Shown here one piece after another: positions 50,703 through 59,766 of a stretch of DNA of 64,000 bases. The stretch is from positions 1-64,000 of the forward strand of contig CAAGJO010000030.1 in the NCBI GenBank assembly GCA_900770285.1. Reading direction: 5' to 3'. A program made the translations under genes and the position numbers. How positions within the stretch are numbered: the stretch's first letter is position 1; the number at the start of each line of letters is the position of its first letter. Source of the stretch: Oscillospiraceae bacterium (lineage in GTDB: Bacteria > Bacillota > Clostridia > Oscillospirales > Ruminococcaceae). The notes beneath the pieces were generated by a model. It did no database searches and was not told where the DNA came from. It was given only the letters and a program-made list of their open reading frames with translations.

Positions 50703-50995
50703 TGGCTAAGACTGCTCAGGATATTATTTTAAAACCAGTTATCACTGAAGATTCAATTGACAGACTTCAGGATAAGAAATATACATTCTATGTAGCAAAG
50801 AATGCTAATAAGGTTGAGATTGCTAAGGCTGTTGAAAAGCTTTTTGACGTTAAGGTTGTAAATGTAAATACAATGAACGTTAAGGGCAAAGAAAAGAGAA
50901 TGGGAAGAAACAGCGGTTTCAGACCTGACAGAAAGAAAGCAATCGTTACTATTACCGGTGACAAGACAATCGAATTCTTTGACGGAATGTTCTAA
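50702..50995 (+). CDS. rplW: 50S ribosomal protein L23
   Basis: 97 residues at the exit-tunnel docking site for trigger factor and SRP. Starts on the TAATG overlap with rplD. LKPVITEDSIDRL and RKKAIVTI are typical. Followed by an unusual 175-nt spacer before rplB. Confidence 0.96.
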   Translation: MAKTAQDIILKPVITEDSIDRLQDKKYTFYVAKNANKVEIAKAVEKLFDVKVVNVNTMNVKGKEKRMGRNSGFRPDRKKAIVTITGDKTIEFFDGMF

Positions 50996-51170
50996 AATGC
51001 GTCGTAGGATGCGGTAAAACCGAGTATCCTGCGAAAAGCTCCTGCGAGGCAGCGAGGGCTGCTGCGGATCTCCGCTCTTTCGCACCTTCTTAGTAAAGTG
51101 CAGCCGCAGGATGTAAGTATGGAGGTGTGGGCATCACATCTTCGCAAAACTAAAATAAGGAGTGAATATC
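50996..51170 (+). repeat. Structured GC-rich spacer between rplW and rplB
   Basis: 175 nt with nested inverted repeats: AGGAT/ATCCT around CGGT/ACCG (about 51006-51030), ATCCTGCG (51026-51033) with CGCAGGAT (51105-51112), GCAGC/GCTGC and GCGGA/TCCGC. No frame of use. It is more GC-rich than the genes on either side. It may be a mobile intergenic element or an internal RNA structure of the operon. Confidence 0.6.
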
Positions 51171-52004
51171 ATGGCAATAAAGAGCTACAAGCCTACTACA
51201 GCCGGAAGACGTGGAATGACAGTTATCGACTATTCCGAGCTTTCAAAGGCAGCTCCATGCAAGTCTCTGCTTGAGCCAATCAAGAAAAATTCAGGCAGAA
51301 ACAGCTACGGTAGAATCACTGTTCGTCACAGAGGCGGCGGAGTCAGAAGAAAATACCGTGTAATTGATTTTAAGAGAAATAAACTTGATATGAACGCAAA
51401 GGTCGTTTCAATCGAATACGATCCAAACCGTTCAGCATTCATCGCATTGGTTGAATATGATGACGGTGAAAAGAGATACATCATCGCTCCAAACGGACTT
51501 AAAGTTGGTGATGTAATTCAGGCAGGTGCCGGAGCTGATATCAAAATCGGCAACGCGCTTCCTCTTAACAGCATCCCTGTTGGTACATTTATCCACAATC
51601 TTGAGCTTTATCCCGGTAAGGGCGCACAGCTTGTTAGATCTGCTGGAAACATGGCTCAGCTCATGGGTAAAGAAGGAAACTATGCTCTCGTAAGACTTCC
51701 TTCAGGCGAAGTTAGAAAAATCGCTTTGAATTGTATGGCAACTATCGGACAGGTTGGAAACATTGACCATAGTAACGTAAATATCGGTAAAGCCGGCAGA
51801 AAACGTCATATGGGTTGGAGACCAACAGTTCGTGGATCTGTAATGAACCCTAATGACCATCCACACGGTGGTGGTGAAGGCCGTGCTCCAATCGGACGTC
51901 CAAGCCCGGTAACACCTTGGGGTAAACCAACAATGGGATACAAGACACGTGCTAAACATCATCGTTCCGATAAGTTTATCGTAAAACGCAGAAACGGTAA
52001 GTAA
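51171..52004 (+). CDS. rplB: 50S ribosomal protein L2
   Basis: 277 residues from the ATG at 51171 after AAGGAGTG; a GTG 9 bases upstream is too near that site. AIKSYKPTTAGRRGM at the start and the C-terminal NPNDHPHGGGEGR, which includes the conserved His near the peptidyl-transferase centre, are intact. Confidence 0.97.
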   Translation: MAIKSYKPTTAGRRGMTVIDYSELSKAAPCKSLLEPIKKNSGRNSYGRITVRHRGGGVRRKYRVIDFKRNKLDMNAKVVSIEYDPNRSAFIALVEYDDGEKRYIIAPNGLKVGDVIQAGAGADIKIGNALPLNSIPVGTFIHNLELYPGKGAQLVRSAGNMAQLMGKEGNYALVRLPSGEVRKIALNCMATIGQVGNIDHSNVNIGKAGRKRHMGWRPTVRGSVMNPNDHPHGGGEGRAPIGRPSPVTPWGKPTMGYKTRAKHHRSDKFIVKRRNGK

Positions 52005-52026
52005 GTCGAAAGGAGGAAGATGATTA

Positions 52027-52308
52027 ATGGGCAGAAGTGTCAAGAAGGGACCATATGTACAAGAGGCCCTTTACAAAAGAGTAGTAGCAATGAATGAAAC
52101 AGGTGAAAAGAAGGTACTGAAAACCTGGAGCAGAGCTTCAACAATTTTCCCTGAATTCGTAGGTCATACATTCGCAGTTCACGATGGACGTAAGCATGTT
52201 CCTGTTTATGTAACAGAAGATATGGTAGGACATAAGCTTGGCGAATTTGCACCAACAAGAACTTATAAAGGTCACGCAGGTTCAAAGACCTCTAATAACG
52301 GTAAATAG
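52027..52308 (+). CDS. rpsS: 30S ribosomal protein S19
   Basis: 93 residues. RSVKKGPYVQ and the C-terminal FAPTRTYKGHAG are typical. AAAGGAGGAAG lies upstream. Confidence 0.97.
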   Translation: MGRSVKKGPYVQEALYKRVVAMNETGEKKVLKTWSRASTIFPEFVGHTFAVHDGRKHVPVYVTEDMVGHKLGEFAPTRTYKGHAGSKTSNNGK

Positions 52309-52326
52309 CGGAAAGGAGGAGTTCAG

Positions 52327-52662
52327 ATGGAAGCAAAAGCAATATTGAGAAATGCTCGCATTGCTCCTAGAAAAGTTCAGATCGTACTTGATTTGATCAG
52401 AGGAAAAGATTATGAAGTTGCACTGGCAACTGTAAAGCATACACCAAAGGCTGCTTGTGAATACTTGGAGAAGCTCCTGAAATCCGCCGCTGCAAACGCA
52501 GAAAACAATCACAACATGGATAAGAACAATCTTTATGTTGCAGAATGTTATGTTTGCCCGGGTCCGATAATGAAGAGAATCAGACCAAGAGCACAAGGCA
52601 GAGCCTACAGAATCCTTAAAAGAACATCACATATCACTGTTGTTCTTAAGGAAAAGGAATAA
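52327..52662 (+). CDS. rplV: 50S ribosomal protein L22
   Basis: 111 residues. ARIAPRKVQIVLDLIRGK and the tunnel-lining hairpin near GPIMKRIRPRAQGRAYRI are conserved. GGAAAGGAGG precedes the ATG. Confidence 0.97.
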   Translation: MEAKAILRNARIAPRKVQIVLDLIRGKDYEVALATVKHTPKAACEYLEKLLKSAAANAENNHNMDKNNLYVAECYVCPGPIMKRIRPRAQGRAYRILKRTSHITVVLKEKE

Positions 52663-52682
52663 GCTGAAAGAGGAGGTAAACT

Positions 52683-53474
52683 ATGGGCCAGAAGGTAAAT
52701 CCACACGGATTAAGAGTCGGTGTGATAAAGAATTGGGATTCCCGTTGGTTTGCAGATAAGAGCACTTTCGGTGACACACTCGTTGAGGATTACAATATTC
52801 GTAAATATATATTGAAAGCTCTTAATACAAGAACTAAGAATCCTGAAAGCAAATCAGTATATGCAGGTGTTCCAAAAGTTGAAATTGAAAGATTCGCTGA
52901 TAACGACGGCGGCGAAAGAGTAAAGATTCATATTTACTGTGCTAAGCCAGGAATCGTAATCGGAAGAGGCGGAGCTGAAATCGAGAAGCTTCGTGCAAAT
53001 CTTGAAAAGCAAATCGGCAAAAAGGTTGCAATCAATATTATCGAAATCAAACAGCCTGATATTAATGCGCAGCTCGTTGCAGAAAAAATTGCTCACGATC
53101 TTGAAGACAGAATTTCATTCAGACGTGCAATGAAACAGGCAATCGGCAGAGCTATGAAGCTTGGCGCTAAGGGAATTAAAACAAGAGTTTCCGGTCGTCT
53201 TGGCGGTGCGGAAATTGCAAGAGCAGAAAGCTATCACGAAGGAACTATCCCGCTTCAGACAATTAGAGCTGATATTGATTACGGTACTGCTGAAGCACAT
53301 ACAACTTACGGCCGTCTAGGCGTAAAGGTATGGATCTACAGAGGAGAAGTTCTCAAGGGAGAAGTTGCTCCGTCAGATACAAAGGATAAATCAGAAAGAA
53401 GACGTCCAAGAAGAAATAATAACAATGGTCGTCGTGATTTCAACAAGGCTAAAAAAGAAGGAGGTAACAACTAA
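52683..53474 (+). CDS. rpsC: 30S ribosomal protein S3
   Basis: 263 residues, with a KH domain (IVIGRGGAEIEKLR) and the S3 C-terminal domain. The basic Arg/Asn tail RRPRRNNNNGRRDF makes it longer than E. coli S3. It ends on the TAATG overlap with rplP. Confidence 0.97.
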   Translation: MGQKVNPHGLRVGVIKNWDSRWFADKSTFGDTLVEDYNIRKYILKALNTRTKNPESKSVYAGVPKVEIERFADNDGGERVKIHIYCAKPGIVIGRGGAEIEKLRANLEKQIGKKVAINIIEIKQPDINAQLVAEKIAHDLEDRISFRRAMKQAIGRAMKLGAKGIKTRVSGRLGGAEIARAESYHEGTIPLQTIRADIDYGTAEAHTTYGRLGVKVWIYRGEVLKGEVAPSDTKDKSERRRPRRNNNNGRRDFNKAKKEGGNN

Positions 53475-53905
53475 TGCTGCTTCCAAAGAGAGTTAAATAC
53501 AGAAGAGTTCAGCGTGGCAGAATGAAGGGTAAGGCTACAAGAGGAAATACTGTAACTTACGGTGAATATGGTCTTCAGGCTACACAGCCTGGATGGATTA
53601 CTTCTAACCAGATAGAAGCTGCCCGTGTAGCTATGACAAGATATATCAAGCGTGGCGGTCAGGTTTGGATCAAAATTTTCCCTGATAAGCCTGTTACCGA
53701 AAAGCCGGCAGAAACTCGAATGGGTTCAGGAAAAGGTTCTCCGGAGTATTGGGTAGCTGTTGTTAAGCCTGGCAGAGTTATGTTTGAAATCGCAGGCGTT
53801 AGCGAAGAAGTTGCAAGAGAAGCTTTAAGACTTGCAATGCACAAGCTTCCAATCAAATGTAAAATAGTTAAAAAAGAAACTCAGGAAACGGGTGGTGAGC
53901 AATAA
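53474..53905 (+). CDS. rplP: 50S ribosomal protein L16
   Basis: 143 residues, overlapping rpsC by one base. MLLPKRVKYRRVQRGRMKG and the RMGSGKGSPEYWVA segment, which carries the Arg that lies near A-site tRNA, are conserved. Overlaps rpmC by one base. Confidence 0.97.
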   Translation: MLLPKRVKYRRVQRGRMKGKATRGNTVTYGEYGLQATQPGWITSNQIEAARVAMTRYIKRGGQVWIKIFPDKPVTEKPAETRMGSGKGSPEYWVAVVKPGRVMFEIAGVSEEVAREALRLAMHKLPIKCKIVKKETQETGGEQ

Positions 53906-54102
53906 TGAAGGCAAATGAACTCAATGATTTATCAATAAGCGAGCTCGAAGAAAAGCTTGCTGCACTTAAAGAAGAGCTTTTTAACCTTCGTTTTCAGCAT
54001 TCTGTAAATCAGTTGGAAAACCCAATGAGATTAAAGGAAGTTAAGAAGGATATTGCTCGTGTTAAGACATTCATTCGTAAGCAAGAGTCCGAAAATCAGT
54101 AA
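53905..54102 (+). CDS. rpmC: 50S ribosomal protein L29
   Basis: 65 residues, two helices. ELEEKLAALKEELFNLRFQ is the family signature. Starts on the TAATG overlap with rplP. Confidence 0.96.
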   Translation: MKANELNDLSISELEEKLAALKEELFNLRFQHSVNQLENPMRLKEVKKDIARVKTFIRKQESENQ

Positions 54103-54122
54103 TTCGAGAGGAGGATTTTACT

Positions 54123-54380
54123 GTGAGCGAAAGAAATCTAAGAAAAACCAGAGTTGGTAAGGTTGTATCAAACAAAATGGACAAGACAATCGTTGTTGCA
54201 ATCCAGGATAATGTACAGCACCCACTCTATAAGAAAATCATAAAGAGAACTATTAAGCTTAAGGCTCATGATGAAAACAATGTCTGCAATATCGGCGACA
54301 AGGTAGAAATCATGGAGACACGTCCTCTCTCAAAAGACAAGAGATGGCGTCTTGTAAAGGTTCTTGAACAAGCTAAGTAA
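54123..54380 (+). CDS. rpsQ: 30S ribosomal protein S17
   Basis: 85 residues, GTG start after GAGGAGG. RKTRVGKVVSNKMDKT and METRPLSKDKRWRLV are typical. Confidence 0.96.
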   Translation: MSERNLRKTRVGKVVSNKMDKTIVVAIQDNVQHPLYKKIIKRTIKLKAHDENNVCNIGDKVEIMETRPLSKDKRWRLVKVLEQAK

Positions 54381-54445
54381 TTAATCAACAGGTGTCGGCA
54401 GACCTACTGCCGAAACCTTCATAGTTATGAAAGGAGGAACGCACT

Positions 54446-54814
54446 GTGATACAAATGCAAACAAGCCTTAAGGTAGCTGATAATTCAGGCGCTAAGGAGC
54501 TTATGTGTATCAGAGTTTTGGGCGGAACACGCAGAAGATATGCAAATATCGGAGATGTGGTTGTTGCTTCGGTTAAAAAAGCAACACCAGGTGGCGTTGT
54601 TAAAAAAGGCGATGTTGTAAAAGCAGTAATCGTTCGTTCAGCTAAAGGTCTTCGTCGTGCTGACGGAACATATATCCGTTTTGACGAAAACGCAGCTGTT
54701 ATTATTAAAGATGATAAGAATCCAAGAGGAACACGTATTTTTGGACCGGTTGCTAAAGAACTTCGTGATAAGGATTACATGAAGATCCTTTCACTTGCAC
54801 CGGAAGTACTTTAA
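54446..54814 (+). CDS. rplN: 50S ribosomal protein L14
   Basis: 122 residues. The GTG start gives MIQMQTSLKVADNSGA, the usual N-terminus; AAAGGAGGAAC is upstream. The 65-nt gap after rpsQ holds only GGTGTCGGCAG/CTGCCGAAACC, a weak hairpin. Confidence 0.97.
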   Translation: MIQMQTSLKVADNSGAKELMCIRVLGGTRRRYANIGDVVVASVKKATPGGVVKKGDVVKAVIVRSAKGLRRADGTYIRFDENAAVIIKDDKNPRGTRIFGPVAKELRDKDYMKILSLAPEVL

Positions 54815-54832
54815 TTGGGAGGTGTCGTTATA

Positions 54833-55156
54833 ATGAATAAAGTTCACGTAAAAACAGGCGACACTGTCGTTATTCTTTCCGGAAAGGATAAAGGACAAAA
54901 AGGCAAGGTCCTTGAGGTATCCCCAAAGGAAGGTAAAGTAATTGTTGAAGGTCTTAACATTGCTACTAAGCATGTTAAACCAAGAAACGCTCAGCAGCAG
55001 GGCGGCATCGTAGAAGCTGAAGCAGCTATGTATGCTTCAAAAGTTCAGGTTGTATGCCCTAAATGCGGTAAGCCTACAAGAATTGCTCATAAAATTCTTG
55101 AGGACGGAACTAAGGTCAGAGTTTGTAAGAATCCTGACTGCGGCGAACAGTTTTAA
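54833..55156 (+). CDS. rplX: 50S ribosomal protein L24
   Basis: 107 residues with an N-terminal KOW motif (VHVKTGDTVVILSGKDKGQKGKV). It also has a C-terminal four-Cys site (CPKCGKP...CKNPDC), a zinc-type feature found in some lineages. The frame is open to 54815, but GGGAGGTG occupies it, so 54833 is the start. Confidence 0.95.
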   Translation: MNKVHVKTGDTVVILSGKDKGQKGKVLEVSPKEGKVIVEGLNIATKHVKPRNAQQQGGIVEAEAAMYASKVQVVCPKCGKPTRIAHKILEDGTKVRVCKNPDCGEQF

Positions 55157-55174
55157 TTGGGAGGAGAAATTACG

Positions 55175-55717
55175 ATGTCTAGATTAAAAGAATATTATGT
55201 TAGCACCGTAGCTCCTGCTATGATGAAGAAATTTCAGTATGCTAACGTTATGCAGATCCCAAAGCTTGACAAGGTTGTAATCAACGTAGGCTGCGGTGCT
55301 GATAAGGATAACAAGAAAGTTATCGACGCTATTATGACTGATCTTGCTGCAATTACAGGTCAGAGACCGGTAGTCTGCAAAGCTAAAAAATCAGTTGCTA
55401 ACTTTAAACTGAGAGACGGTCAGGTAATCGGCGTAAAGGTTACTCTGAGAGCTGACAGAATGTATGAATTTGTTGACAGATTGTTCAACGTTGCATTCCC
55501 TCGTGTAAGAGACTTCAGAGGAATTAATCCTAATTCATTCGACGGAAGAGGAAATTATTCAACCGGTATTAAAGAACAGTTGATCTTCCCTGAAATTGAA
55601 TATGATAAAATTGACAAGGTTCGTGGTATGGATATTAACTTTATCACAACTGCAAATACAGACGAAGAGGCAAAGGAGCTGCTCACATTGTTTGGTGCTC
55701 CATTTGCAGACAAGTAA
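55175..55717 (+). CDS. rplE: 50S ribosomal protein L5
   Basis: 180 residues from the ATG at 55175 after GGGAGGAG; codons from 55157 are the ribosome site. FQYANVMQIPKLDKVVINVG and RDFRGINPNSFDGRGNYS are typical. L5 binds 5S rRNA and P-site tRNA. Confidence 0.96.
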   Translation: MSRLKEYYVSTVAPAMMKKFQYANVMQIPKLDKVVINVGCGADKDNKKVIDAIMTDLAAITGQRPVVCKAKKSVANFKLRDGQVIGVKVTLRADRMYEFVDRLFNVAFPRVRDFRGINPNSFDGRGNYSTGIKEQLIFPEIEYDKIDKVRGMDINFITTANTDEEAKELLTLFGAPFADK

Positions 55718-55736
55718 GACTTGAGGAGGAAATAAA

Positions 55737-55922
55737 ATGGCTAAAAAATCCATGATTAATAAGCAGCAGGCTAAGCCTAAGTATTCCACTCGTGCTTACA
55801 ATAGATGTAAAATCTGTGGAAGACCGCACGCATATCTGAGAAAATTCGGCATCTGCCGTATTTGCTTCAGAGAATTGGCTCATAAAGGTCAGATTCCAGG
55901 AGTTAAAAAGGCAAGTTGGTAA
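55737..55922 (+). CDS. rpsZ: 30S ribosomal protein S14, zinc-binding type Z
   Basis: 61 residues with CKICGRPHAYLRKFGICRIC, the four zinc cysteines of the short S14 form. Lies at the usual rpsN/rpsZ place between rplE and rpsH. GAGGAGG upstream. Confidence 0.95.
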   Translation: MAKKSMINKQQAKPKYSTRAYNRCKICGRPHAYLRKFGICRICFRELAHKGQIPGVKKASW

Positions 55923-55937
55923 AGGAGGTTAACAAGC

Positions 55938-56336
55938 ATGCAAATTACTGATACAATAGCTGATTTATTGACCAGAATTCGTAATGCAAGTTCTGCAAAG
56001 CACGCAACAGTTGACGTTCCTGCATCTAATATGAAGAAGTCTATAACACAGATTCTTTTGGACGAGGGTTATATCCAGGACTTCAAAATCATTGAGGACG
56101 GTAAGCAGGGTATTATAAGAATTACTCTTAAATATGATGAGAATAAGAACTCCGTAATTTCAGGACTCAGAAGAGTATCTAAGCCTGGCTTGAGAATTTA
56201 TTCAAGCTGCGAAGATATCCCAAAGGTAATGAAAGGATTGGGAATTGCAATCGTTTCAACTTCTAAGGGCGTAGTTACTGATAAGAAAGCTCGTGAGCTT
56301 AATGTCGGCGGAGAAGTTCTCGCATTTGTATGGTAA
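55938..56336 (+). CDS. rpsH: 30S ribosomal protein S8
   Basis: 132 residues. ITDTIADLLTRIRNAS at the start and STSKGVVTDKKARELNVGGEVLAFVW at the end frame the usual two domains. AAAGGAGG upstream. In other bacteria S8 controls the spc operon; no S8-site copy was recognised here. Confidence 0.97.
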   Translation: MQITDTIADLLTRIRNASSAKHATVDVPASNMKKSITQILLDEGYIQDFKIIEDGKQGIIRITLKYDENKNSVISGLRRVSKPGLRIYSSCEDIPKVMKGLGIAIVSTSKGVVTDKKARELNVGGEVLAFVW

Positions 56337-56349
56337 GGAGGACTAATCA

Positions 56350-56901
56350 ATGTCAAGAATCGGAATTAAGCCTATTAGTGTTCCTGCCGGCGTAGAAGTA
56401 ACTGTTGCAGACGATAACGTAGTTACAGTTAAAGGTCCTAAGGGTACACTTACAAAGACTTTTAATAAAGAAATGATAATAAAAAATGAAAATGGAGAGA
56501 TTGTTGTATCACGTCCTTCAGAGGATAAGTTCCACAAATCACTTCATGGTCTTACAAGAACACTCATCGCCAATATGGTTGAGGGAGTTACAAACGGTTT
56601 TTCAAAATCACTTGAAATCGTTGGTGTTGGTTACAGAGCTGCAAAGCAGGGTAGTAACCTGGTAATGAATCTTGGATATTCACATCAGGTAATCGTTCCT
56701 GAAATTGATGGTATCAAGATCGATGTACCACAGCCAAACCAAATTGTTGTTTCAGGTATTGATAAACAGGCAGTAGGTCAGTTTGCCTGCGAAATCCGTG
56801 AGAAGCGTCCTCCTGAACCTTATAAGGGTAAAGGAATTCGCTATACCGGCGAATATGTAATCCGCAAGGAAGGTAAAGCCGGTAAGGGTGCTAAGAAGTA
56901 A
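56350..56901 (+). CDS. rplF: 50S ribosomal protein L6
   Basis: 183 residues, two related domains. SRIGIKPISVPAGV and the C-terminal PPEPYKGKGIRYTGE are typical. AAGGAGG upstream. Confidence 0.97.
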   Translation: MSRIGIKPISVPAGVEVTVADDNVVTVKGPKGTLTKTFNKEMIIKNENGEIVVSRPSEDKFHKSLHGLTRTLIANMVEGVTNGFSKSLEIVGVGYRAAKQGSNLVMNLGYSHQVIVPEIDGIKIDVPQPNQIVVSGIDKQAVGQFACEIREKRPPEPYKGKGIRYTGEYVIRKEGKAGKGAKK

Positions 56902-56919
56902 TAAAAGGAGAGAATTATT

Positions 56920-57279
56920 ATGGTGAAAAAGCTTGACAGAGCGAAGGCAAGAGCAAAAAGACACTATAGAGTAAGAAACAAGGTTTCCGGAACAGCTGAG
57001 TGTCCTCGCCTTAATGTATTCCGCTCCTCAAAGCATATATATGCACAGATCATCGACGACGTAAAGGGTGTAACACTTTGTTCAGCTTCATCAATGTCTA
57101 AGGACTTTGAAGGAAACGGCGGAAACAAGGAAGGTGCACGTAAAGTAGGCGAAATGATCGCAAAGGCAGCTGCTGATAAGGGAATCGATACTGTTGTATT
57201 TGACAGAGGCGGATATCTTTATCACGGCCGTGTAAAAGAGTTGGCAGACGGAGCTCGTGAAGGCGGACTCAAGTTCTAA
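56920..57279 (+). CDS. rplR: 50S ribosomal protein L18
   Basis: 119 residues with a basic N-terminus; RLNVFRSSKHIYAQIIDD and FDRGGYLYHGRVKELADGAREGGL are typical. Binds 5S rRNA. AAAGGAG upstream. Confidence 0.96.
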   Translation: MVKKLDRAKARAKRHYRVRNKVSGTAECPRLNVFRSSKHIYAQIIDDVKGVTLCSASSMSKDFEGNGGNKEGARKVGEMIAKAAADKGIDTVVFDRGGYLYHGRVKELADGAREGGLKF

Positions 57280-57296
57280 AAGAGGAGGGTATACTT

Positions 57297-57797
57297 TTGG
57301 CTTTAATAGATGCTTCAAAATTGGAACTTAATGAAAAGGTAGTTGCTATTAACAGAGTATCAAAAACTGTTAAAGGCGGTCGTATCTTCAAGTTTGCGGC
57401 TCTTGTAGTTGTAGGCGACGGAAACGGCATTGTTGGTTTCGGTATCGGTAAATCAGGAGAAGTTCCTGACGCAATCCGCAAGGGTATCGAAGACGCAAAG
57501 AAGAACCTTATCAAAGTTTCTCTTAAGGGAACAACAATCCCACACGAAATTATCGGAAAATTCGGTGCAGGCGAAGTTCTTATGAAACCTGCGGCAAAAG
57601 GTACCGGAGTTATCGCCGGCGGACCTGTCAGAGCAGTAGTAGAAATTGCCGGAATCAAGGATATCAGAACAAAATCACTTCGTTCAAACAATCCTTGCAA
57701 TGTAGTAAGAGCTACTATTAACGGTTTGGCTTCAGTTAGATCTGCTGAAGAAGTTGCTGCTAAGAGAGGCAAAACTGTAAAAGAAATATTAGGCTAA
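57297..57797 (+). CDS. rpsE: 30S ribosomal protein S5
   Basis: 166 residues, TTG start after GAGGAGGG. RVSKTVKGGRIFKFAALVVVGD and VIAGGPVRAVVEIAGIKD are conserved; important for decoding accuracy. Confidence 0.96.
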   Translation: MALIDASKLELNEKVVAINRVSKTVKGGRIFKFAALVVVGDGNGIVGFGIGKSGEVPDAIRKGIEDAKKNLIKVSLKGTTIPHEIIGKFGAGEVLMKPAAKGTGVIAGGPVRAVVEIAGIKDIRTKSLRSNNPCNVVRATINGLASVRSAEEVAAKRGKTVKEILG

Positions 57798-57810
57798 GGA
57801 GGAAATTGCA

Positions 57811-57990
57811 ATGGCAAACTTGAAAATCGAGTTGGTTAAAAGCCTTAACTCTAAGAGCAAGAAACAGATTGCAACAGCTCAGTCACTTGGTCTTAGAAAA
57901 ATCGGAGCAGTAACAGTACAGCCCGATAATGCACAAACACAAGGTAAGATAAAGGTTATATCCCATCTTGTAAAAGTAACCGAAGCGTAA
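57811..57990 (+). CDS. rpmD: 50S ribosomal protein L30
   Basis: 59 residues, short but clear: LKIELVKSLNSKSKKQ, then TAQSLGLRKIGAVTVQPDN. AAGGAGG upstream. Sits at its standard place between rpsE and rplO. Confidence 0.95.
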   Translation: MANLKIELVKSLNSKSKKQIATAQSLGLRKIGAVTVQPDNAQTQGKIKVISHLVKVTEA

Positions 57991-58009
57991 TGCAAGGAGG
58001 TGCTAATAT

Positions 58010-58450
58010 ATGAAATTGCACGAATTATCACCAAACCCAGGTTCAACTAAAGAGGTAAAGCGTTTGGGTAGAGGTCACGGTTCGGGACAGGGCAAGACAG
58101 CTGGTAAAGGTCATAAAGGTCAGAAAGCTCGTTCAGGCGGCGGAGTAAGACCAGGCTTTGAAGGTGGACAGACAACACTTGCAAGACGTGTTCCAAAGCG
58201 TGGATTTAATAACATTTTTGCAACAGAGTATGCAATAGTTAACGTTGGCGATCTTGACAGATTTGTTGACGGAACAGTAGTAGATACTGAGCTTCTTATT
58301 GCTTCAGGTCTTGTTAAGAAAGAACTTGACGGAGTAAAAGTACTCGGTAATGGTGAACTTTCAAAAAACATCACTGTTAAGGCAGCAGCTTTCTCTGCTT
58401 CTGCTAAAGAAAAGATTGAAAAGGCAGGCGGAAAGGCTGAGGTGATGTAA
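58010..58450 (+). CDS. rplO: 50S ribosomal protein L15
   Basis: 146 residues with the Gly/Arg-rich start (RLGRGHGSGQGKTAGKGHKG) and a globular C-terminus. AAGGAGG upstream. secY begins 2 bases after its stop. Confidence 0.97.
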   Translation: MKLHELSPNPGSTKEVKRLGRGHGSGQGKTAGKGHKGQKARSGGGVRPGFEGGQTTLARRVPKRGFNNIFATEYAIVNVGDLDRFVDGTVVDTELLIASGLVKKELDGVKVLGNGELSKNITVKAAAFSASAKEKIEKAGGKAEVM

Positions 58451-58452
58451 TT

Positions 58453-59751
58453 GTGATAGAAACATTTCGTAATGCTTGGAAAACTCCGGAACTTCGAAAG
58501 AGAATCCTATTCACATTATTGATCATCATCCTTTACAGAATCGGCGGTGCAATTCCTGTACCGTACCTCGATTCTGCAACATTGAGCACATGGTTTCAGG
58601 AAAACACGAGCACAGGTAACTTCTTCAGCTACCTGAACGTTCTCTCAGGAGGTAACTTCTCAAAAGCTACACTTCTGGCGTTATCCGTTTCTCCATACAT
58701 CAATGCACAAATCATTATTCAGTTATTGACATATGCTCTTCCGCCGCTCGAAAGATTGGCAAAGGAAGGCGCTGAAGGCAGAAAGAAAATCAACAAAATT
58801 ACAAAAATTCTGGCGATTGCAATTTCTATCTTCCAGGCATGGGCATATTATCTCACACTTAAAAACTCAGCAGGTGCTGTTATCTATACAACAGGCTGGG
58901 AAAAGTGGTTTGCAGAAATTGTTATCATTGCATGTTTCACAGCAGGCGGTATGCTTACAATCTGGCTTGGAGATCTTATAACTGACAAGGGTCTCGGAAA
59001 TGGTATTTCATTGCTCTTGTTTGCAGGTATTATTGCAAGAGGTCCTGAAGCAGTATGGACACTTATTGAGCTTATGAAGACCGGAACAGCTAAGAATATG
59101 ATTCTTGTTCCAATTATTCTTGTTGTATTCATCTTGATGATTGCATTTATTATTTTTATGAACAATGCAGAAAGAAGAATACCAATTCAATATGCAAAAC
59201 GTGTTGTCGGCAGAAAACAGTACGGCGGACAAAATACATTCATTCCTATCAAGGTTGCAATGAGCGGCGTTTTGCCAATTATCTTCGCAATGTCATTTAT
59301 GTCATTGCCATCAACACTTCAGTTGTTTATTCAGCCAAAGTCAGGAAGTTTCTATGATCATTTCTTACAGTGGTTCAGTTATGATCATCCATTCTATGGA
59401 TGCTTATACTTTATATTGATCATTGCATTTAACTATTTCTATGTATCAATTCAGTATAATCCTGTAGAGATCGCTAACAACTTAAGACAGAATAACGGTG
59501 GTATCCCAGGAATCAGACCTGGAAGACCTACATCTGATTACATTAAGAGATGTTTGTCAAAGATTACATTGGTTGGAGCTGTATTTCTCGGAATTATTGC
59601 TATCTTCCCGATCATCTTTGGTTCAATAACAAAGATAAACATCGCAATGGGTGGTACATCAATCCTTATCGTTGTAAGCGTTGCACTTGAAACTGTACGT
59701 AATCTGGAATCACAGATGATGATGCGTCATCATAAAGGATTCCTCGAATAA
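58453..59751 (+). CDS. secY: Preprotein translocase subunit SecY
   Basis: 432 residues, ten membrane segments. Forms the Sec channel. GTG start two bases after rplO, with a weak AGGTGATG site, so translation is probably coupled to rplO. Typical stretches are GGAIPVPYLD (plug side), the cytoplasmic loop AERRIPIQYAKRVVGRKQYGGQ, and the late loop IPGIRPGRPTSDYIKR. Confidence 0.96.
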   Translation: MIETFRNAWKTPELRKRILFTLLIIILYRIGGAIPVPYLDSATLSTWFQENTSTGNFFSYLNVLSGGNFSKATLLALSVSPYINAQIIIQLLTYALPPLERLAKEGAEGRKKINKITKILAIAISIFQAWAYYLTLKNSAGAVIYTTGWEKWFAEIVIIACFTAGGMLTIWLGDLITDKGLGNGISLLLFAGIIARGPEAVWTLIELMKTGTAKNMILVPIILVVFILMIAFIIFMNNAERRIPIQYAKRVVGRKQYGGQNTFIPIKVAMSGVLPIIFAMSFMSLPSTLQLFIQPKSGSFYDHFLQWFSYDHPFYGCLYFILIIAFNYFYVSIQYNPVEIANNLRQNNGGIPGIRPGRPTSDYIKRCLSKITLVGAVFLGIIAIFPIIFGSITKINIAMGGTSILIVVSVALETVRNLESQMMMRHHKGFLE

Positions 59752-59766
59752 TTAAGGAGAATATAT

